DNA of 64,000 nt from an uncultured Flavobacteriales bacterium. GTDB taxonomy: Bacteria > Bacteroidota > Bacteroidia > Flavobacteriales_D > Sanyastnellaceae. The number at the start of each line of letters is the position of its first letter. The stretch's first letter is position 1. Where the stretch lies: NCBI GenBank assembly GCA_938085105.1, contig CALKGK010000047.1:36531-100530 (forward strand), given 5' to 3'. Under the pieces are notes generated by a model, which was not told where the DNA came from, made no database searches, and saw nothing but the letters and a program-made list of their open reading frames with translations. The position numbers were made by a program, and so were the translations under genes. Shown here one piece after another: positions 20,464 through 29,657 of this stretch.

Positions 20464-22119
20464 CTAAAATAGGTTCACAAAGCCAAAGTGGATTTTTGCT
20501 TCGCGAAGCAAGATGGCTTGATTGAACTGACTGCCCAGTGCATAGACAAGACTGAACACTCCGTTTTTAGTTCCAAAATTGACTCCCGCCCCAAAACCAA
20601 AAGGCCGGTCGTCCGGAGTGAATTCATCTCCATCAGTCCACCCTTGGTCAAAAAACACAAAGGCCCCTGAGTTGGTGTCGAGCCGGTATTTCAAATGAAG
20701 GCTAGCAATTGCATAAGCCGGGGTGAATATGCCTTCTTCATTAAAACCGCGTAGAGAATTAAGACCTCCAATCCGAAAGAATTCATTGGTCAATAAGCTT
20801 TCATCCCACTTCTTTTCTCCAATAATCCTTCCGCCAACTCCTAGGTTGCCAAGGATTCCTTTGTGCCACTTCAATTCGATTTTTGAGGCAATTTGCGTGC
20901 TTTCAATGCTTTGTGCTTCTTGAAATTCATCAAAGGTTTTTCTCGTTTTGAGACCGGCGCTTGCTTCAATTTCGAGTTCAATTCCATTCAGAGGATTGAG
21001 CCGATGGTCAAGTTCAATGAATTTGCTTCTCAAACCATAGCGTGTTATGCTGATGTCTTCAATCCCTAGAGTGCTGCCTAGTTGGTTGGAGTTCCAGCGT
21101 TCAACAAATCCTCCGATTTCTTTTTCGAACCCCCCAAGAAGAACCACCTCACCGCGCAAACGGGTGGTACTGAAGGTCGAATCTCTTCGGTAAATTTCAA
21201 TCTCTCCTCCCAAACCAAGCGAGGTCTGAAGCAGGTAAGGGAATTGGATGCCAATGTCGAGTTCCTGGACTTCCGACTGCAATCGTCTCCATTGAAACTG
21301 AAGCCGCTCTCCTTGCTGCAGTGTGTTTTGGAGGTCAAGATTGATGTCGCCAGTAATGATGGTTCCGTCGGTATTCGGGTTGGGTTGAAAACCAATCATA
21401 CCATCGAAGCGATTGGCCGCATTCTTCTCTACAAAGAGATATACTTTCGCGCCCTTTTCACTAAAGGTAATCTGCGGAGCTTGTGTACTTTTGAGGTAAG
21501 GTATTTTGTTGATGCGCTCGGGTATGCGGAGGAGTTGCTGCTCATTGTATGGGTCGCCTTTCTTTATTAAAAGAAGCTTCTCAACGAGCGCCGATCGGAT
21601 GCCCGTTTTTGATTTGAGGATGAGACTGTCAATGCTTACTTGCGGACCCCGATTGATTTTGAGTCGAAGAGAAATGCCTCCTGAGCTCATTTCGGGCTCA
21701 AATGCGCATCGAGCAAAAGGGTACCCCCGGTTTTCTTGAGTTTGAAGAAAGCGCTCGGCAATTTCCGCTACTACTTCGTAAGGCAAGGAATTGTCTTTTA
21801 AGATTTTGCTTTCTCGCCGGTCAAATCCTCCCAGAATCAATAGGCTGTCAAGATTTGTAATGGAAGTGAATTCTTGTTTTTCACTCAAGTAACTTTTCCA
21901 ATGAGCACTGTCCACTTCCTCAATGAAGGAAGCCAAGTGTCCGCTCAATAAGGCTTGCTGGTGCCATGCTCTTGCGCAGGAATCGCGCTGAGTCCGCGCT
22001 TGAAAAACGAGGCAAGAGTCGTTCTTGTCGTCCAAACAAAACTCCCATTGAGCAAAGCTACTGGAGTTATGAGATAGCGAAATAAGTGTACAGAAAAATG
22101 GTATTAAGTATCTTCCCAT
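20464..22119 (-). CDS. Omp85-superfamily (BamA/TamA-like) outer membrane protein
   Basis: 551 residues from the ATG at 22119, which gives a signal peptide (MGRYLIPFFCTLISL...SSFAQ); the frame is open to 22218 but the extra N-terminus is not signal-like. The N-terminal ~250 residues include POTRA-like segments (RFLQTQENRGYPFAR and LRLKINRGPQVSIDSL are typical); the rest is a 16-strand-type barrel with the lid-loop motif GGLNSLRGF, equivalent to the VRGF/Y motif. Smaller than BamA (usually 800 or more in this phylum), so a TamA-like or dedicated assembly factor is more likely. Probably co-transcribed with the GWxTD lipoprotein. Confidence 0.85.
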   Translation of the reverse strand: MGRYLIPFFCTLISLSHNSSSFAQWEFCLDDKNDSCLVFQARTQRDSCARAWHQQALLSGHLASFIEEVDSAHWKSYLSEKQEFTSITNLDSLLILGGFDRRESKILKDNSLPYEVVAEIAERFLQTQENRGYPFARCAFEPEMSSGGISLRLKINRGPQVSIDSLILKSKTGIRSALVEKLLLIKKGDPYNEQQLLRIPERINKIPYLKSTQAPQITFSEKGAKVYLFVEKNAANRFDGMIGFQPNPNTDGTIITGDINLDLQNTLQQGERLQFQWRRLQSEVQELDIGIQFPYLLQTSLGLGGEIEIYRRDSTFSTTRLRGEVVLLGGFEKEIGGFVERWNSNQLGSTLGIEDISITRYGLRSKFIELDHRLNPLNGIELEIEASAGLKTRKTFDEFQEAQSIESTQIASKIELKWHKGILGNLGVGGRIIGEKKWDESLLTNEFFRIGGLNSLRGFNEEGIFTPAYAIASLHLKYRLDTNSGAFVFFDQGWTDGDEFTPDDRPFGFGAGVNFGTKNGVFSLVYALGSQFNQAILLREAKIHFGFVNLF

Positions 22120-22268
22120 CCCTGCAAAGGAACGCAATACTTCATGTTTTTCGTGCGTTGCTAACATGAGCGTAGGCTCCTTGTGGATAAGTCCGTGAAA
22201 CTTTCGAGACGCACTCACGTTAAATAAGGAGTAAAGCTTCTCATCTTTGAGACGAAATATTCAACATT

Positions 22269-22394
22269 ATGAAAAAGTCATTCGCCACATTTTTAATTGT
22301 ATTAGCTGGTATCGCTCTTTTGTCTTCATGTTTGCCAACCAAGCAGTCGTGCGCGGCTTACAATGAGGTTGAGCTAGAAGAAAAGGCTCAGTAG
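22269..22394 (+). CDS. 41-residue lipoprotein
   Basis: Very short gene: ATG at 22269, TAG at 22392-22394, 41 codons. The product has a Lys-Lys start, a 17-residue hydrophobic stretch and a clear lipobox LSSC with Cys21, then CLPTKQSCAAYNEVELEEK. The mature lipopeptide would have only 21 residues, including a second Cys. The layout (short lipoprotein with a CPAY- or CAAY-like stretch) recalls small lipoproteins seen in other Bacteroidota. Preceded at 22242-22249 by CATCTTTG, one mismatch from the -7 consensus. Its last 7 bases overlap the convergent OsmC-family gene. Function unknown. Confidence 0.7.
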   Translation: MKKSFATFLIVLAGIALLSSCLPTKQSCAAYNEVELEEKAQ

Positions 22395-22804
22395 TTCTTG
22401 AACGTTATCTTCAGTTCTTGAATGATGTCTGGATGCAAACTCAGTGCAACCGGACACTCCTTCGCCGCTCGAATCAGTGATTTTTGATTTTTGTCAGTAT
22501 TGATTTTACTGCGCAAGGTCACCTGCAATTCAATTGAAATTCGTTCAATACGTCGAGGACTTCCCTGCATTATTTTCTCAGCAGTGCCATTAATATCCAA
22601 GTCTTCCCATCCCATTTTATTCGCGTGAATGCCCATCACGGTAATCATGCATGAAGCCAAGCTTACAGCGCACAAGTCTGTAGGAGAAAAAGCCTCCCCC
22701 TTTCCGTGATTATCTCGCGGCGCATCACTCTGAATTGCCGCCCCCGACCCTTCGTGAATCATTTCCGTTCGTAATGAACCTGTGTAACTTAATTTGTATT
22801 TCAT
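22388..22804 (-). CDS. OsmC-family protein (peroxide/osmotic stress)
   Basis: 138 residues, the usual length of the OsmC/Ohr fold. These are small dimeric thiol peroxidases or related proteins that reduce organic hydroperoxides with a Cys pair. The SPTDLCAVSLASCMITVMG segment contains two Cys in the conserved helix (about residues 46 and 52) and the second reactive-Cys region reads AAKECPVALSLHPDI. The GKGEAFSPTDL loop is typical of the YhfA/OsmC subfamily rather than Ohr. Convergent with the 41-residue lipoprotein gene, overlapping by 7 bases; divergent from the gene at 22879. Confidence 0.92.
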   Translation of the reverse strand: MKYKLSYTGSLRTEMIHEGSGAAIQSDAPRDNHGKGEAFSPTDLCAVSLASCMITVMGIHANKMGWEDLDINGTAEKIMQGSPRRIERISIELQVTLRSKINTDKNQKSLIRAAKECPVALSLHPDIIQELKITFKNY

Positions 22805-22842
22805 AGGAGAACTTTTGTTAGGGTCTCAGCGTTATTAATTTG

Positions 22843-22850
22843 TAACTTTG
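22843..22850 (+). promoter_or_regulatory. -7 promoter element (TAACTTTG)
   Basis: Exact TAnnTTTG match 28 bases upstream of the ATG at 22879. A TTTG at 22814-22817 could be the -33 part, but the spacer (25) is longer than the usual 19. Confidence 0.6.
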
Positions 22851-22878
22851 ATAGTAATTCTACCGAAAGTACGCATTC

Positions 22879-23655
22879 ATGAACAGAGTTTCCAAGCACA
22901 TAATGTCCCTCTTTTTGGCGTCGATGCTTTTGTGTTTGACCACCAAGGTCTTGCAGGCACAAAACCTTGAGGTGGGTGACGATATCAAGGTGCTTTTCTC
23001 TCATCAAGTAAGTGGAGGACTCAATCTTCATACATCAGGCGGTGGAATCTTTGGGCAATATGCGAAATACAAAGATGCGAGCACCTTGCACTTGGTGAGC
23101 TTTGACATCCTCTTTATCAAGCACGAAAAAGAAATCAGAAGTTTCAATCCAGTATATGATGACAGCAGAAGCTATGTCATAGGCAAGCAAAATAGTTTCT
23201 TCGTTTTGCGACCATCCATCGGGAAACAAAAGATCATCACAGGCAAGCAACGGAGAAGCGGTGTTCAAGTTGGTTACTCTTGGCATTTTGGTCCGTCTTT
23301 GGGAATTGCCAAGCCTGTGTACCTCGAGATTGGTTATCCCAGCATCCCTTATGAGTACCTCGCAGTAGAAAAATACGACCCGAATAAGCACTTCTCAAAT
23401 AACATTTATGGCAGGGCTTCGGGCTTGAATGGTTTGGATGAATTGAAACTTCATCCGGGTGCATTTGTTAAGTTTGCACTCAATTTTGAATATTCCTCGG
23501 AGAACGATCGCTTGAAAGGACTTGAAGTAGGAGCCGTACTCGATGCTTACGCGAGAAAAGTACCCATCCTTGCGGAACGTTATGGCGCTAATAAACAGTT
23601 CTTCCTCAATGCTTACGTTAACTTCTTTTTTGGAAGAAAGTACATTATAAGATGA
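22879..23655 (+). CDS. Predicted outer membrane beta-barrel protein upstream of lipA
   Basis: 258 residues with a signal peptide (about 1-27, ending LQAQ). The rest is rich in alternating strands ([55 protein letters not shown]) and ends with an aromatic strand ([17 protein letters not shown]), typical of a small barrel. Function not recognised. Its TGA overlaps the lipA ATG (ATGA at 23652-23655), so the two are translationally coupled. A consensus -7 element lies at 22843. Confidence 0.8.
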   Translation: MNRVSKHIMSLFLASMLLCLTTKVLQAQNLEVGDDIKVLFSHQVSGGLNLHTSGGGIFGQYAKYKDASTLHLVSFDILFIKHEKEIRSFNPVYDDSRSYVIGKQNSFFVLRPSIGKQKIITGKQRRSGVQVGYSWHFGPSLGIAKPVYLEIGYPSIPYEYLAVEKYDPNKHFSNNIYGRASGLNGLDELKLHPGAFVKFALNFEYSSENDRLKGLEVGAVLDAYARKVPILAERYGANKQFFLNAYVNFFFGRKYIIR

Positions 23656-24518
23656 CAGATCAAATCGCTTCAACAAAACGAGCTCCAAAGCCAAAATGGC
23701 TCAGAGTGAAATTGCCTACCGGTGAAAAGTACAAGAAGGTGCGTGAGTTGGTTTCAGAACACAAGCTCCACACCATTTGTGAAAGCGGTAATTGCCCCAA
23801 TATGGGCGAATGCTGGGGAGAAGGAACTGCAACCTTCATGATCTTGGGGAATATTTGCACCCGATCTTGTGGCTTTTGTGCGGTAGTGACGGGCAGACCC
23901 GATGCGGTTGATCCTTTCGAGCCGGCCCGTGTAGCGCGCTCAGTGGAGTTGATGAAGGTGAAGCATGCGGTAATCACTTCCGTGGATCGCGACGACCTTG
24001 CCGATGGAGGCTCAGAGATTTGGGTGAAAACGGTAAAAGCCATTCGAAGAAAAAGTCCGGGCACTACTTTGGAAACACTTATTCCCGATTTTGCCGGGAA
24101 ATGGGACAACCTTCAAAACATCATCAATGTTGGTCCAGAAATCGTGAGCCACAATTTGGAAACCGTTCGTCGATTGACGAAGCAGGTGAGGATTCAGGCC
24201 AAGTATGATCGAAGCCTGGAGGTTTTGAAGCGCTTGAAAGATGGTGGGATGAAAACAAAGTCTGGCGTGATGCTCGGCTTAGGAGAAACCGTGGAGGAAG
24301 TGTATGAAACCATGGAAGACCTTCGAAGCGTTGGTTGCGATGTGCTAACACTTGGTCAATACCTTCAGCCTACACCAAAGCACTTGCCCGTTGCCGAGTT
24401 TGTTCACCCCGAACAATTTGAAGAATATCGGGTTAAAGGATTAGAAATGGGATTCAGATTTGTGGAAAGCGGCCCGCTTGTCAGAAGCTCATACCACGCG
24501 GAGAAACACGTGTTCTAG
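23652..24518 (+). CDS. lipA: Lipoyl synthase
   Basis: Radical-SAM enzyme that inserts two sulphurs into octanoylated lipoyl domains of pyruvate and 2-oxoglutarate dehydrogenases and the glycine cleavage H protein. 288 residues. Auxiliary Fe-S cluster ligands Cys43, Cys48 and Cys54 ([12 protein letters not shown]) and radical-SAM ligands Cys69, Cys73 and Cys76 (CTRSCGFC) are all present, as is the C-terminal serine ligand region ([12 protein letters not shown]). The ATG overlaps the preceding stop by 4 bases. Confidence 0.97.
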   Translation: MTDQIASTKRAPKPKWLRVKLPTGEKYKKVRELVSEHKLHTICESGNCPNMGECWGEGTATFMILGNICTRSCGFCAVVTGRPDAVDPFEPARVARSVELMKVKHAVITSVDRDDLADGGSEIWVKTVKAIRRKSPGTTLETLIPDFAGKWDNLQNIINVGPEIVSHNLETVRRLTKQVRIQAKYDRSLEVLKRLKDGGMKTKSGVMLGLGETVEEVYETMEDLRSVGCDVLTLGQYLQPTPKHLPVAEFVHPEQFEEYRVKGLEMGFRFVESGPLVRSSYHAEKHVF

Positions 24519-24629
24519 AAATCCACTGACTTGTATATTTATTGCAAGTACTTGAAGACTTTCCTTTTTTAATAGAAGGAGAATGTTGTAAATTGCCGCA
24601 CGTTTGTTTTGGGCTATTAATAAAGAATT

Positions 24630-27600
24630 ATGAGAATCAGAGCTTTACTCTTTTCTACAGGAGCGGTTGCAATCGCAGCCACCCTCACTTTCCTCTCAAT
24701 GCAAGAGGATTCCTCTTCGTACATCCCGAGAGATGATCAAGAAATCGCAGCGTCCCCAGATGGAGCAGCTGAGGTTTGGAGACGACTTCGTGCTGACAAT
24801 CAGACCGGTGTTGTGAATGAATCAGATTATGCACGTCTGCGTAAGGCGGCAATCAAGCGTCAGGGCGCTTCTGAGAAAGCTGCGCCAAGCATGCAGTGGG
24901 CAGAAATGGGTCCTGATAATATCGGTGGACGAGGAAGAGCTTTGTACATCGTTAACGATAATGAAATTTGGACCGGTGGTGTTTCTGGTGGACTTTGGGT
25001 TTCCTATAATGGGGCAGACTCATGGCAGCAGATCACTTCTTTCCCAAACTGCATGGTAACTAGCATTACACGTAACAACAACGGTCGTTGGTATGTGGGT
25101 ACAGGTTCGCAGTTTGATGGAGCAGGCGGTTCTGGTGGTTCTGGTTTCCTTGGTAGAGGAGTTTATACTTCTACTGATGGAATGAACTGGGAAATTATCG
25201 AAGATACCGACCCAGGTCTTTTGGGCGGAGGTGATTGGACCGCAGTTGAGGCCCTTGAGCCAGATCCATTCAATGGAGAGCGTGTTTGGTTTGCTGGAAA
25301 CGCTGGTTACGGTTACATCGATGGAACTCAAGTGTTCGAAGGTGTAGCAAGTGGAGTTCCTAATAGCAATGCACAAGACATTGAAATCGCAGAAGATGGT
25401 TCTTACATGCTTCTAGTGATGGATGGTGGTCGCGTTTGGAGATCTACAGACAATACTTATTTGGACTTCGTTCAATTGTTTGCGCCAAACGATCCGGGAT
25501 ACCTTCCTCAAAGTGGAATCGGAAGAGCTCGTGTTGCTATTTCTCCTGACGACGTTAATCATGCGTATGTACTTTACTCAACAGGCAGTGGTTTCTTCGG
25601 TGGTGTTTACCATTCTGAAAATGCTGGTGGAGAAGGTTCATGGTCGAACATTTGGCCTGCAAACGTAAACGGACAAACACCACTTCCACGTGGACAAGGT
25701 ATTTATGACCTTGCACTTGATATCAAAAAAGGTGATCCAAGCATTTGCTATGTTGGAGGTATCGAACTTTGGAGAAGCGGACCGAACTACCAAGCGGAAT
25801 TGGCGGCATTTGCAATCGATTTCCCAGGTTCTACAAACGCTGTGCACGCCGATGTTCACGAAATCCGCTTTGCAGACAACGGAGATATGTACCTAATGAC
25901 TGACGGTGGTGTTTATAAATCGACTGATGGAGGTAATACATACACCGCTGCAAACAGAGGATTGAACATTACTCAGTTTTACGGAATTGCTTACGATCCA
26001 TTCAGTGGAGTTGTTGGTGGTACTCAAGATAATGGATCACTCTACATTCCAGCCGATGGATCATTAACTACTGATCAAGAAGCATTCGAAATTTTCGGTG
26101 GTGATGGATTTGATTGTGCTGTTTCTCAAAACACAGAGGCGCCTCTTGGTGCTGCATTCGTAATGTCTCAGTATGGTGTCCTAGGAAGATTCACTTCTGA
26201 TGGTTCTGGTGGAGCGTTCTATGATGATGAAATCATAGCTCTTCAAAATGCTGATGGTGAGGTTGGACAGTTCTATTCTGTTTGCCAATTGCACGAAGAT
26301 TTTAGTGATGAAAACTCTCAACAATTCGTGATTTTGGTAAATCCTTTCGAAGAGACAGTAACTGATTCTACCTTTAACCTGAATACTTTGAACATGAACA
26401 TGCCGTTCGAGTATACATTGGAGCCAGGACAAGAATTGCGCTATTGGTCTGAGTTGATTCGTCCAGAATTGACTTTGGAAGAGCCTTTGACAGAAGATCC
26501 TAACTACTTCTGGTTAGATCCACAACAACTTACCGAAGAGCAAATTATTTGTAACGTTGATTCGACAGAAGTAGGGACCGAAATGGTGATTACCAACATC
26601 GAGCCAATCGATTCATGTACAACCTTCTTGGAGGAAATCATCTGTGTGACGATCGGTTACGATACCACATTCGCAGAAGTACCTGTGTACGAATTCACAG
26701 AAACATGCGATACTTCTTTTTACTATGCTGCAGATACCTTGTTCGATGTTCGTGAAAGACTTCTTGTGCAAGATCCTTACACTTCATTGTTCGCTGTAGG
26801 TTTCACCGGAAGCCAAGGGGTATGGATTACTCGTGAAGCTATGAACTTCAATACAACGCCAGACTGGCACCGTGTAATGAACGCTCCAGGAAGCGGTGGC
26901 ACCAAATCGATTGAATTCTCTGCAGACGGAAACTACATGTGGGTTTCAGGATGGGACGGATCACTCACAAGAGTGGCTAACCTTCAAGAATTCTGGGGTG
27001 AAGAAGATCTAGATGTGCTTGAAATTGATGAGGTGATTCAGAATGCTGGTGGAGTTGTTACTGGTGTGGCTATTGACCCTAATGATGTTGATCACGTTGT
27101 GTTCACTGTCGGTGGATATGGAAATACCGGTGGAGGTAAAGTGAGAGAATCATTTAACGCAACAAGCGCAAGTGTAACTTGGGATAACCGTTGGTTGCCA
27201 AATAACGACGAACTTTCATCCATGCCAGTTTATGATTGTGTCATCAATGTGAACAATTCGGATGAACTTATCATCGGTACTGAATTTGGTGTGATGACCA
27301 GCGATAATGGGAGTGACTGGGAGTTCGTGAACGCAGGAATGGCACCATTGGCTGATGCGCTTGCTTGCCCAGTGATGTCTGTAGAACAACAATGGAGAGA
27401 AGACGATACTTACTCTTTCCCAATGAACAAAGGTGTAGTTTACGCAGGTTCTCATGGACGTGGAATCTTCAAGTCGGATAACTTGGTAAGCGTGGCCGAT
27501 AACTTCAGCGAAGAAGTAGAAAGAGAAATCTTTACAGTATATCCTAACCCAGTTACTGGTGGTCAAGTGAACGTTAACATTGACTTAGACAATGCTCAAG

Positions 27601-27779
27601 ACGTAATCATCAATGTTTATGGAATGAACGGGCAGTTGGTGAAAGTGATTCGCAAAGACAACATCCTCGGTGCTCAACAATTGACCATTGATGTGAATGA
27701 CCTGTCTCGCGGACAATACTTCTTGCAGTTGAATACAGCGAAAGAAAGCAAAGTTGCCAAATTCGTGATCCTCAACTAA
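24630..27779 (+). CDS. Secreted beta-propeller (BNR/sortilin-like) protein with T9SS type A tail
   Basis: 1049 residues. An N-terminal hydrophobic segment (residues 1-24) acts as signal. The bulk is made of BNR/YVTN-like propeller blades with repeated Ser-Thr-Asp-Gly motifs (YTSTDGMNWEI, YKSTDGGNTYTAA, TSDNGSDWEFV), as in VPS10/sortilin and xyloglucanase-type propellers. An insertion at about 610-710 has several Cys. The last ~85 residues (FTVYPNPVTGGQVNVNI ... GQYFLQL) are a Por-type secretion signal. No catalytic residues could be assigned. Likely an abundant surface or extracellular protein. Confidence 0.9.
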   Translation: MRIRALLFSTGAVAIAATLTFLSMQEDSSSYIPRDDQEIAASPDGAAEVWRRLRADNQTGVVNESDYARLRKAAIKRQGASEKAAPSMQWAEMGPDNIGGRGRALYIVNDNEIWTGGVSGGLWVSYNGADSWQQITSFPNCMVTSITRNNNGRWYVGTGSQFDGAGGSGGSGFLGRGVYTSTDGMNWEIIEDTDPGLLGGGDWTAVEALEPDPFNGERVWFAGNAGYGYIDGTQVFEGVASGVPNSNAQDIEIAEDGSYMLLVMDGGRVWRSTDNTYLDFVQLFAPNDPGYLPQSGIGRARVAISPDDVNHAYVLYSTGSGFFGGVYHSENAGGEGSWSNIWPANVNGQTPLPRGQGIYDLALDIKKGDPSICYVGGIELWRSGPNYQAELAAFAIDFPGSTNAVHADVHEIRFADNGDMYLMTDGGVYKSTDGGNTYTAANRGLNITQFYGIAYDPFSGVVGGTQDNGSLYIPADGSLTTDQEAFEIFGGDGFDCAVSQNTEAPLGAAFVMSQYGVLGRFTSDGSGGAFYDDEIIALQNADGEVGQFYSVCQLHEDFSDENSQQFVILVNPFEETVTDSTFNLNTLNMNMPFEYTLEPGQELRYWSELIRPELTLEEPLTEDPNYFWLDPQQLTEEQIICNVDSTEVGTEMVITNIEPIDSCTTFLEEIICVTIGYDTTFAEVPVYEFTETCDTSFYYAADTLFDVRERLLVQDPYTSLFAVGFTGSQGVWITREAMNFNTTPDWHRVMNAPGSGGTKSIEFSADGNYMWVSGWDGSLTRVANLQEFWGEEDLDVLEIDEVIQNAGGVVTGVAIDPNDVDHVVFTVGGYGNTGGGKVRESFNATSASVTWDNRWLPNNDELSSMPVYDCVINVNNSDELIIGTEFGVMTSDNGSDWEFVNAGMAPLADALACPVMSVEQQWREDDTYSFPMNKGVVYAGSHGRGIFKSDNLVSVADNFSEEVEREIFTVYPNPVTGGQVNVNIDLDNAQDVIINVYGMNGQLVKVIRKDNILGAQQLTIDVNDLSRGQYFLQLNTAKESKVAKFVILN

Positions 27780-27797
27780 GACGATTTAGAAAAATTG

Positions 27798-27838
27798 AAA
27801 ACTCTCCTTTCGCCTCGCTGGAAGGAGAGTTTTTTTTA
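27798..27838 (+). terminator. Intrinsic terminator after propeller gene
   Basis: AAACTCTCCTT ... AAGGAGAGTTT stem of about 10-12 bp around a 13-base loop (27799-27833), followed by 7-8 T. Confidence 0.92.
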
Positions 27839-27871
27839 CGCCAATATTTCGGAATTGGTTAATTTCACCGC

Positions 27872-28870
27872 ATGAAGAAGATAAGGGTAGCCATTAATGG
27901 CTTTGGGAGAATTGGACGAACGATTGCACGATTGTTGGCGGAAGATGATCAGATTGAGTTGGTCGCAGTGAATGATTTGCATCAGGCCGATGTTCTAGCT
28001 CATTTACTGAAATACGATTCTACCCATGGAAGGTCCAATCTGGTTTTTAACCTTGAAGGATCAAAACTTCACTTTGGCACCCAATCACTCGTTTTCTTAA
28101 ATGAAATACAAATAGATCAACTTCCGTGGAAATCACTCGGGGTTGACATTGTACTGGAGTGCACCGGAAAGTTCAAAACGAAAGAGGAACTCAACCCTCA
28201 CCTCTTGGCTGGAGCGCAAAAGGTTATTTTGTCTTCCCCACCGAGCGATAAAAGCATCAAGACCTTGGTTTTGGGAGTCAATGAGCACATTCTAGAAGAA
28301 GAAGACAAAATCATTTCTAACGCTTCTTGTACTACCAACAACGCAGCTCCCATGATTCAGATTTTGAATGAGTTCTGCAATATCGAGAGTTGCTACATTA
28401 CAACCGTGCACAGTTATACCGGGGATCAACTTCTTCAAGATGCACCACACCATGACTGGAGAAGGGGAAGAGCAGCGGCCGAAAGCATCGTTCCTACCAC
28501 AACGGGAGCGGCAAAAGCACTTACTTTGATTTTTCCAGAGTTGAATGATGTTATTGGTGGTTGCGGTATTCGTGTGCCCGTTCCAGATGGGTCTCTTACC
28601 GATATCACCTGCAATGTGAAAAATCCGAAAACGGCTGCGGAAATCAATGCAGCATTCAAGAGTGCTTCAGAAAAGAGGTTCAAAGACATTTTAGAATACA
28701 CAGAAGATCCAATAGTCTCTCGTGATATAATTGGAAACCAACACAGCTGCGTGTTTGACGGATTGCTCACCAGTGTGATCAATAATATGGTCAAGATTGT
28801 AGGTTGGTATGATAACGAAGTGGGCTACAGCAGCCGAATGATTGACCTCTGCCGCTACTGGTCTAAGTGA
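27872..28870 (+). CDS. gap: Glyceraldehyde-3-phosphate dehydrogenase, type I
   Basis: NAD(P)-dependent glycolytic or gluconeogenic enzyme, 332 residues. The Rossmann motif INGFGRIGR (9-17), Asp35 after the second strand (NAD preference), nucleophile Cys153 in SNASCTTN and base His180 in TTVHSYTGDQ are present, with the phosphate site RGRAAAESIVPTTTGAAKA. The residue four after the catalytic Cys is Asn (SCTTNN) where many homologues have a second Cys. Its 3' end overlaps convergent lpxH by 16 bases. Confidence 0.96.
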   Translation: MKKIRVAINGFGRIGRTIARLLAEDDQIELVAVNDLHQADVLAHLLKYDSTHGRSNLVFNLEGSKLHFGTQSLVFLNEIQIDQLPWKSLGVDIVLECTGKFKTKEELNPHLLAGAQKVILSSPPSDKSIKTLVLGVNEHILEEEDKIISNASCTTNNAAPMIQILNEFCNIESCYITTVHSYTGDQLLQDAPHHDWRRGRAAAESIVPTTTGAAKALTLIFPELNDVIGGCGIRVPVPDGSLTDITCNVKNPKTAAEINAAFKSASEKRFKDILEYTEDPIVSRDIIGNQHSCVFDGLLTSVINNMVKIVGWYDNEVGYSSRMIDLCRYWSK

Positions 28871-29637
28871 GGTTTAGGCCACTCCAAAAGCTGCATCTCT
28901 TCACCGTCAAATTTCCCATACGTGAAGTATGAGATCCAATCTCCAAGATTGGTGTATCTGCTGTCCTCTGAAAGTTGAATTTCTAAAGGAAGGTGACGAT
29001 GACCGTAAATAAAATGGTCAAAATGCTCCTTTTCTAAAATCTCCTTGGAGTAAATAACGAGCCATTCCTTGTCGTCGTCCAAACGAATCTTATCCTTTTC
29101 ACCACCGGCTTTTCTGCTGGTTCTGCTCCAGAAATTGGCCATGGAGATCCCAAAGTTGGGGTGCAAGCGAGCAAAAAGCCACTGACATAGTCGACTAGAA
29201 AAGACCTTTTTAATGAATTTATAACCGTGATCTCCAGGACCCAATCCATCACCGTGAGCTATGTAAAACTTGTGCCCATTCCAAGAACGGGTAATGGGTC
29301 CGCGATGAACTTGAACTCCACATTCGGCGGGTAGGTAGTCGAAAATCCACATGTCATGATTTCCAGTAAATACGTGAATGGGAATTCCTTCGTCGCTCAA
29401 TCGGGAAAGTGTTCCAAGCAGCCGTGTAAACCCACGAGGAACAGCTTGTGCATATTCAAACCAGAAGTCAAAAATATCGCCCACCAAATAGATTTCTTGA
29501 GCAGTGGGAGCAATGGTGTTTAACCAATCAACAACCGCTTTTTCGCGAACGAGACTCGAGGCTGCGTCAGGAGCTCCTAGATGAAAGTCAGAGGCAAAGT
29601 AGATGTGTTTTCCCGAGGGAAGCTCAAGGTTTTTCAA
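28855..29637 (-). CDS. lpxH: UDP-2,3-diacylglucosamine diphosphatase (LpxH-type)
   Basis: Calcineurin-like phosphoesterase that makes lipid X in lipid A synthesis, peripheral to the inner membrane. Metal-binding blocks are visible: SDFHLGA (Asp and His), GDIFDFWFEY, TGNHDMW, AHGDG and YGHRHLP. 260 residues. The start appears to be TTG at 29637 (MKNLELPSGKHIYFASDF), 20 bases after the preceding gene; no ATG is available before the conserved N-terminus. It follows the TlpA-like gene on the same strand, and lpxK lies two genes upstream, so lipid A functions are grouped. Confidence 0.9.
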   Translation of the reverse strand: MKNLELPSGKHIYFASDFHLGAPDAASSLVREKAVVDWLNTIAPTAQEIYLVGDIFDFWFEYAQAVPRGFTRLLGTLSRLSDEGIPIHVFTGNHDMWIFDYLPAECGVQVHRGPITRSWNGHKFYIAHGDGLGPGDHGYKFIKKVFSSRLCQWLFARLHPNFGISMANFWSRTSRKAGGEKDKIRLDDDKEWLVIYSKEILEKEHFDHFIYGHRHLPLEIQLSEDSRYTNLGDWISYFTYGKFDGEEMQLLEWPKPHLDQ

Positions 29638-29657
29638 GCAACAAATGTTTTGGACGA

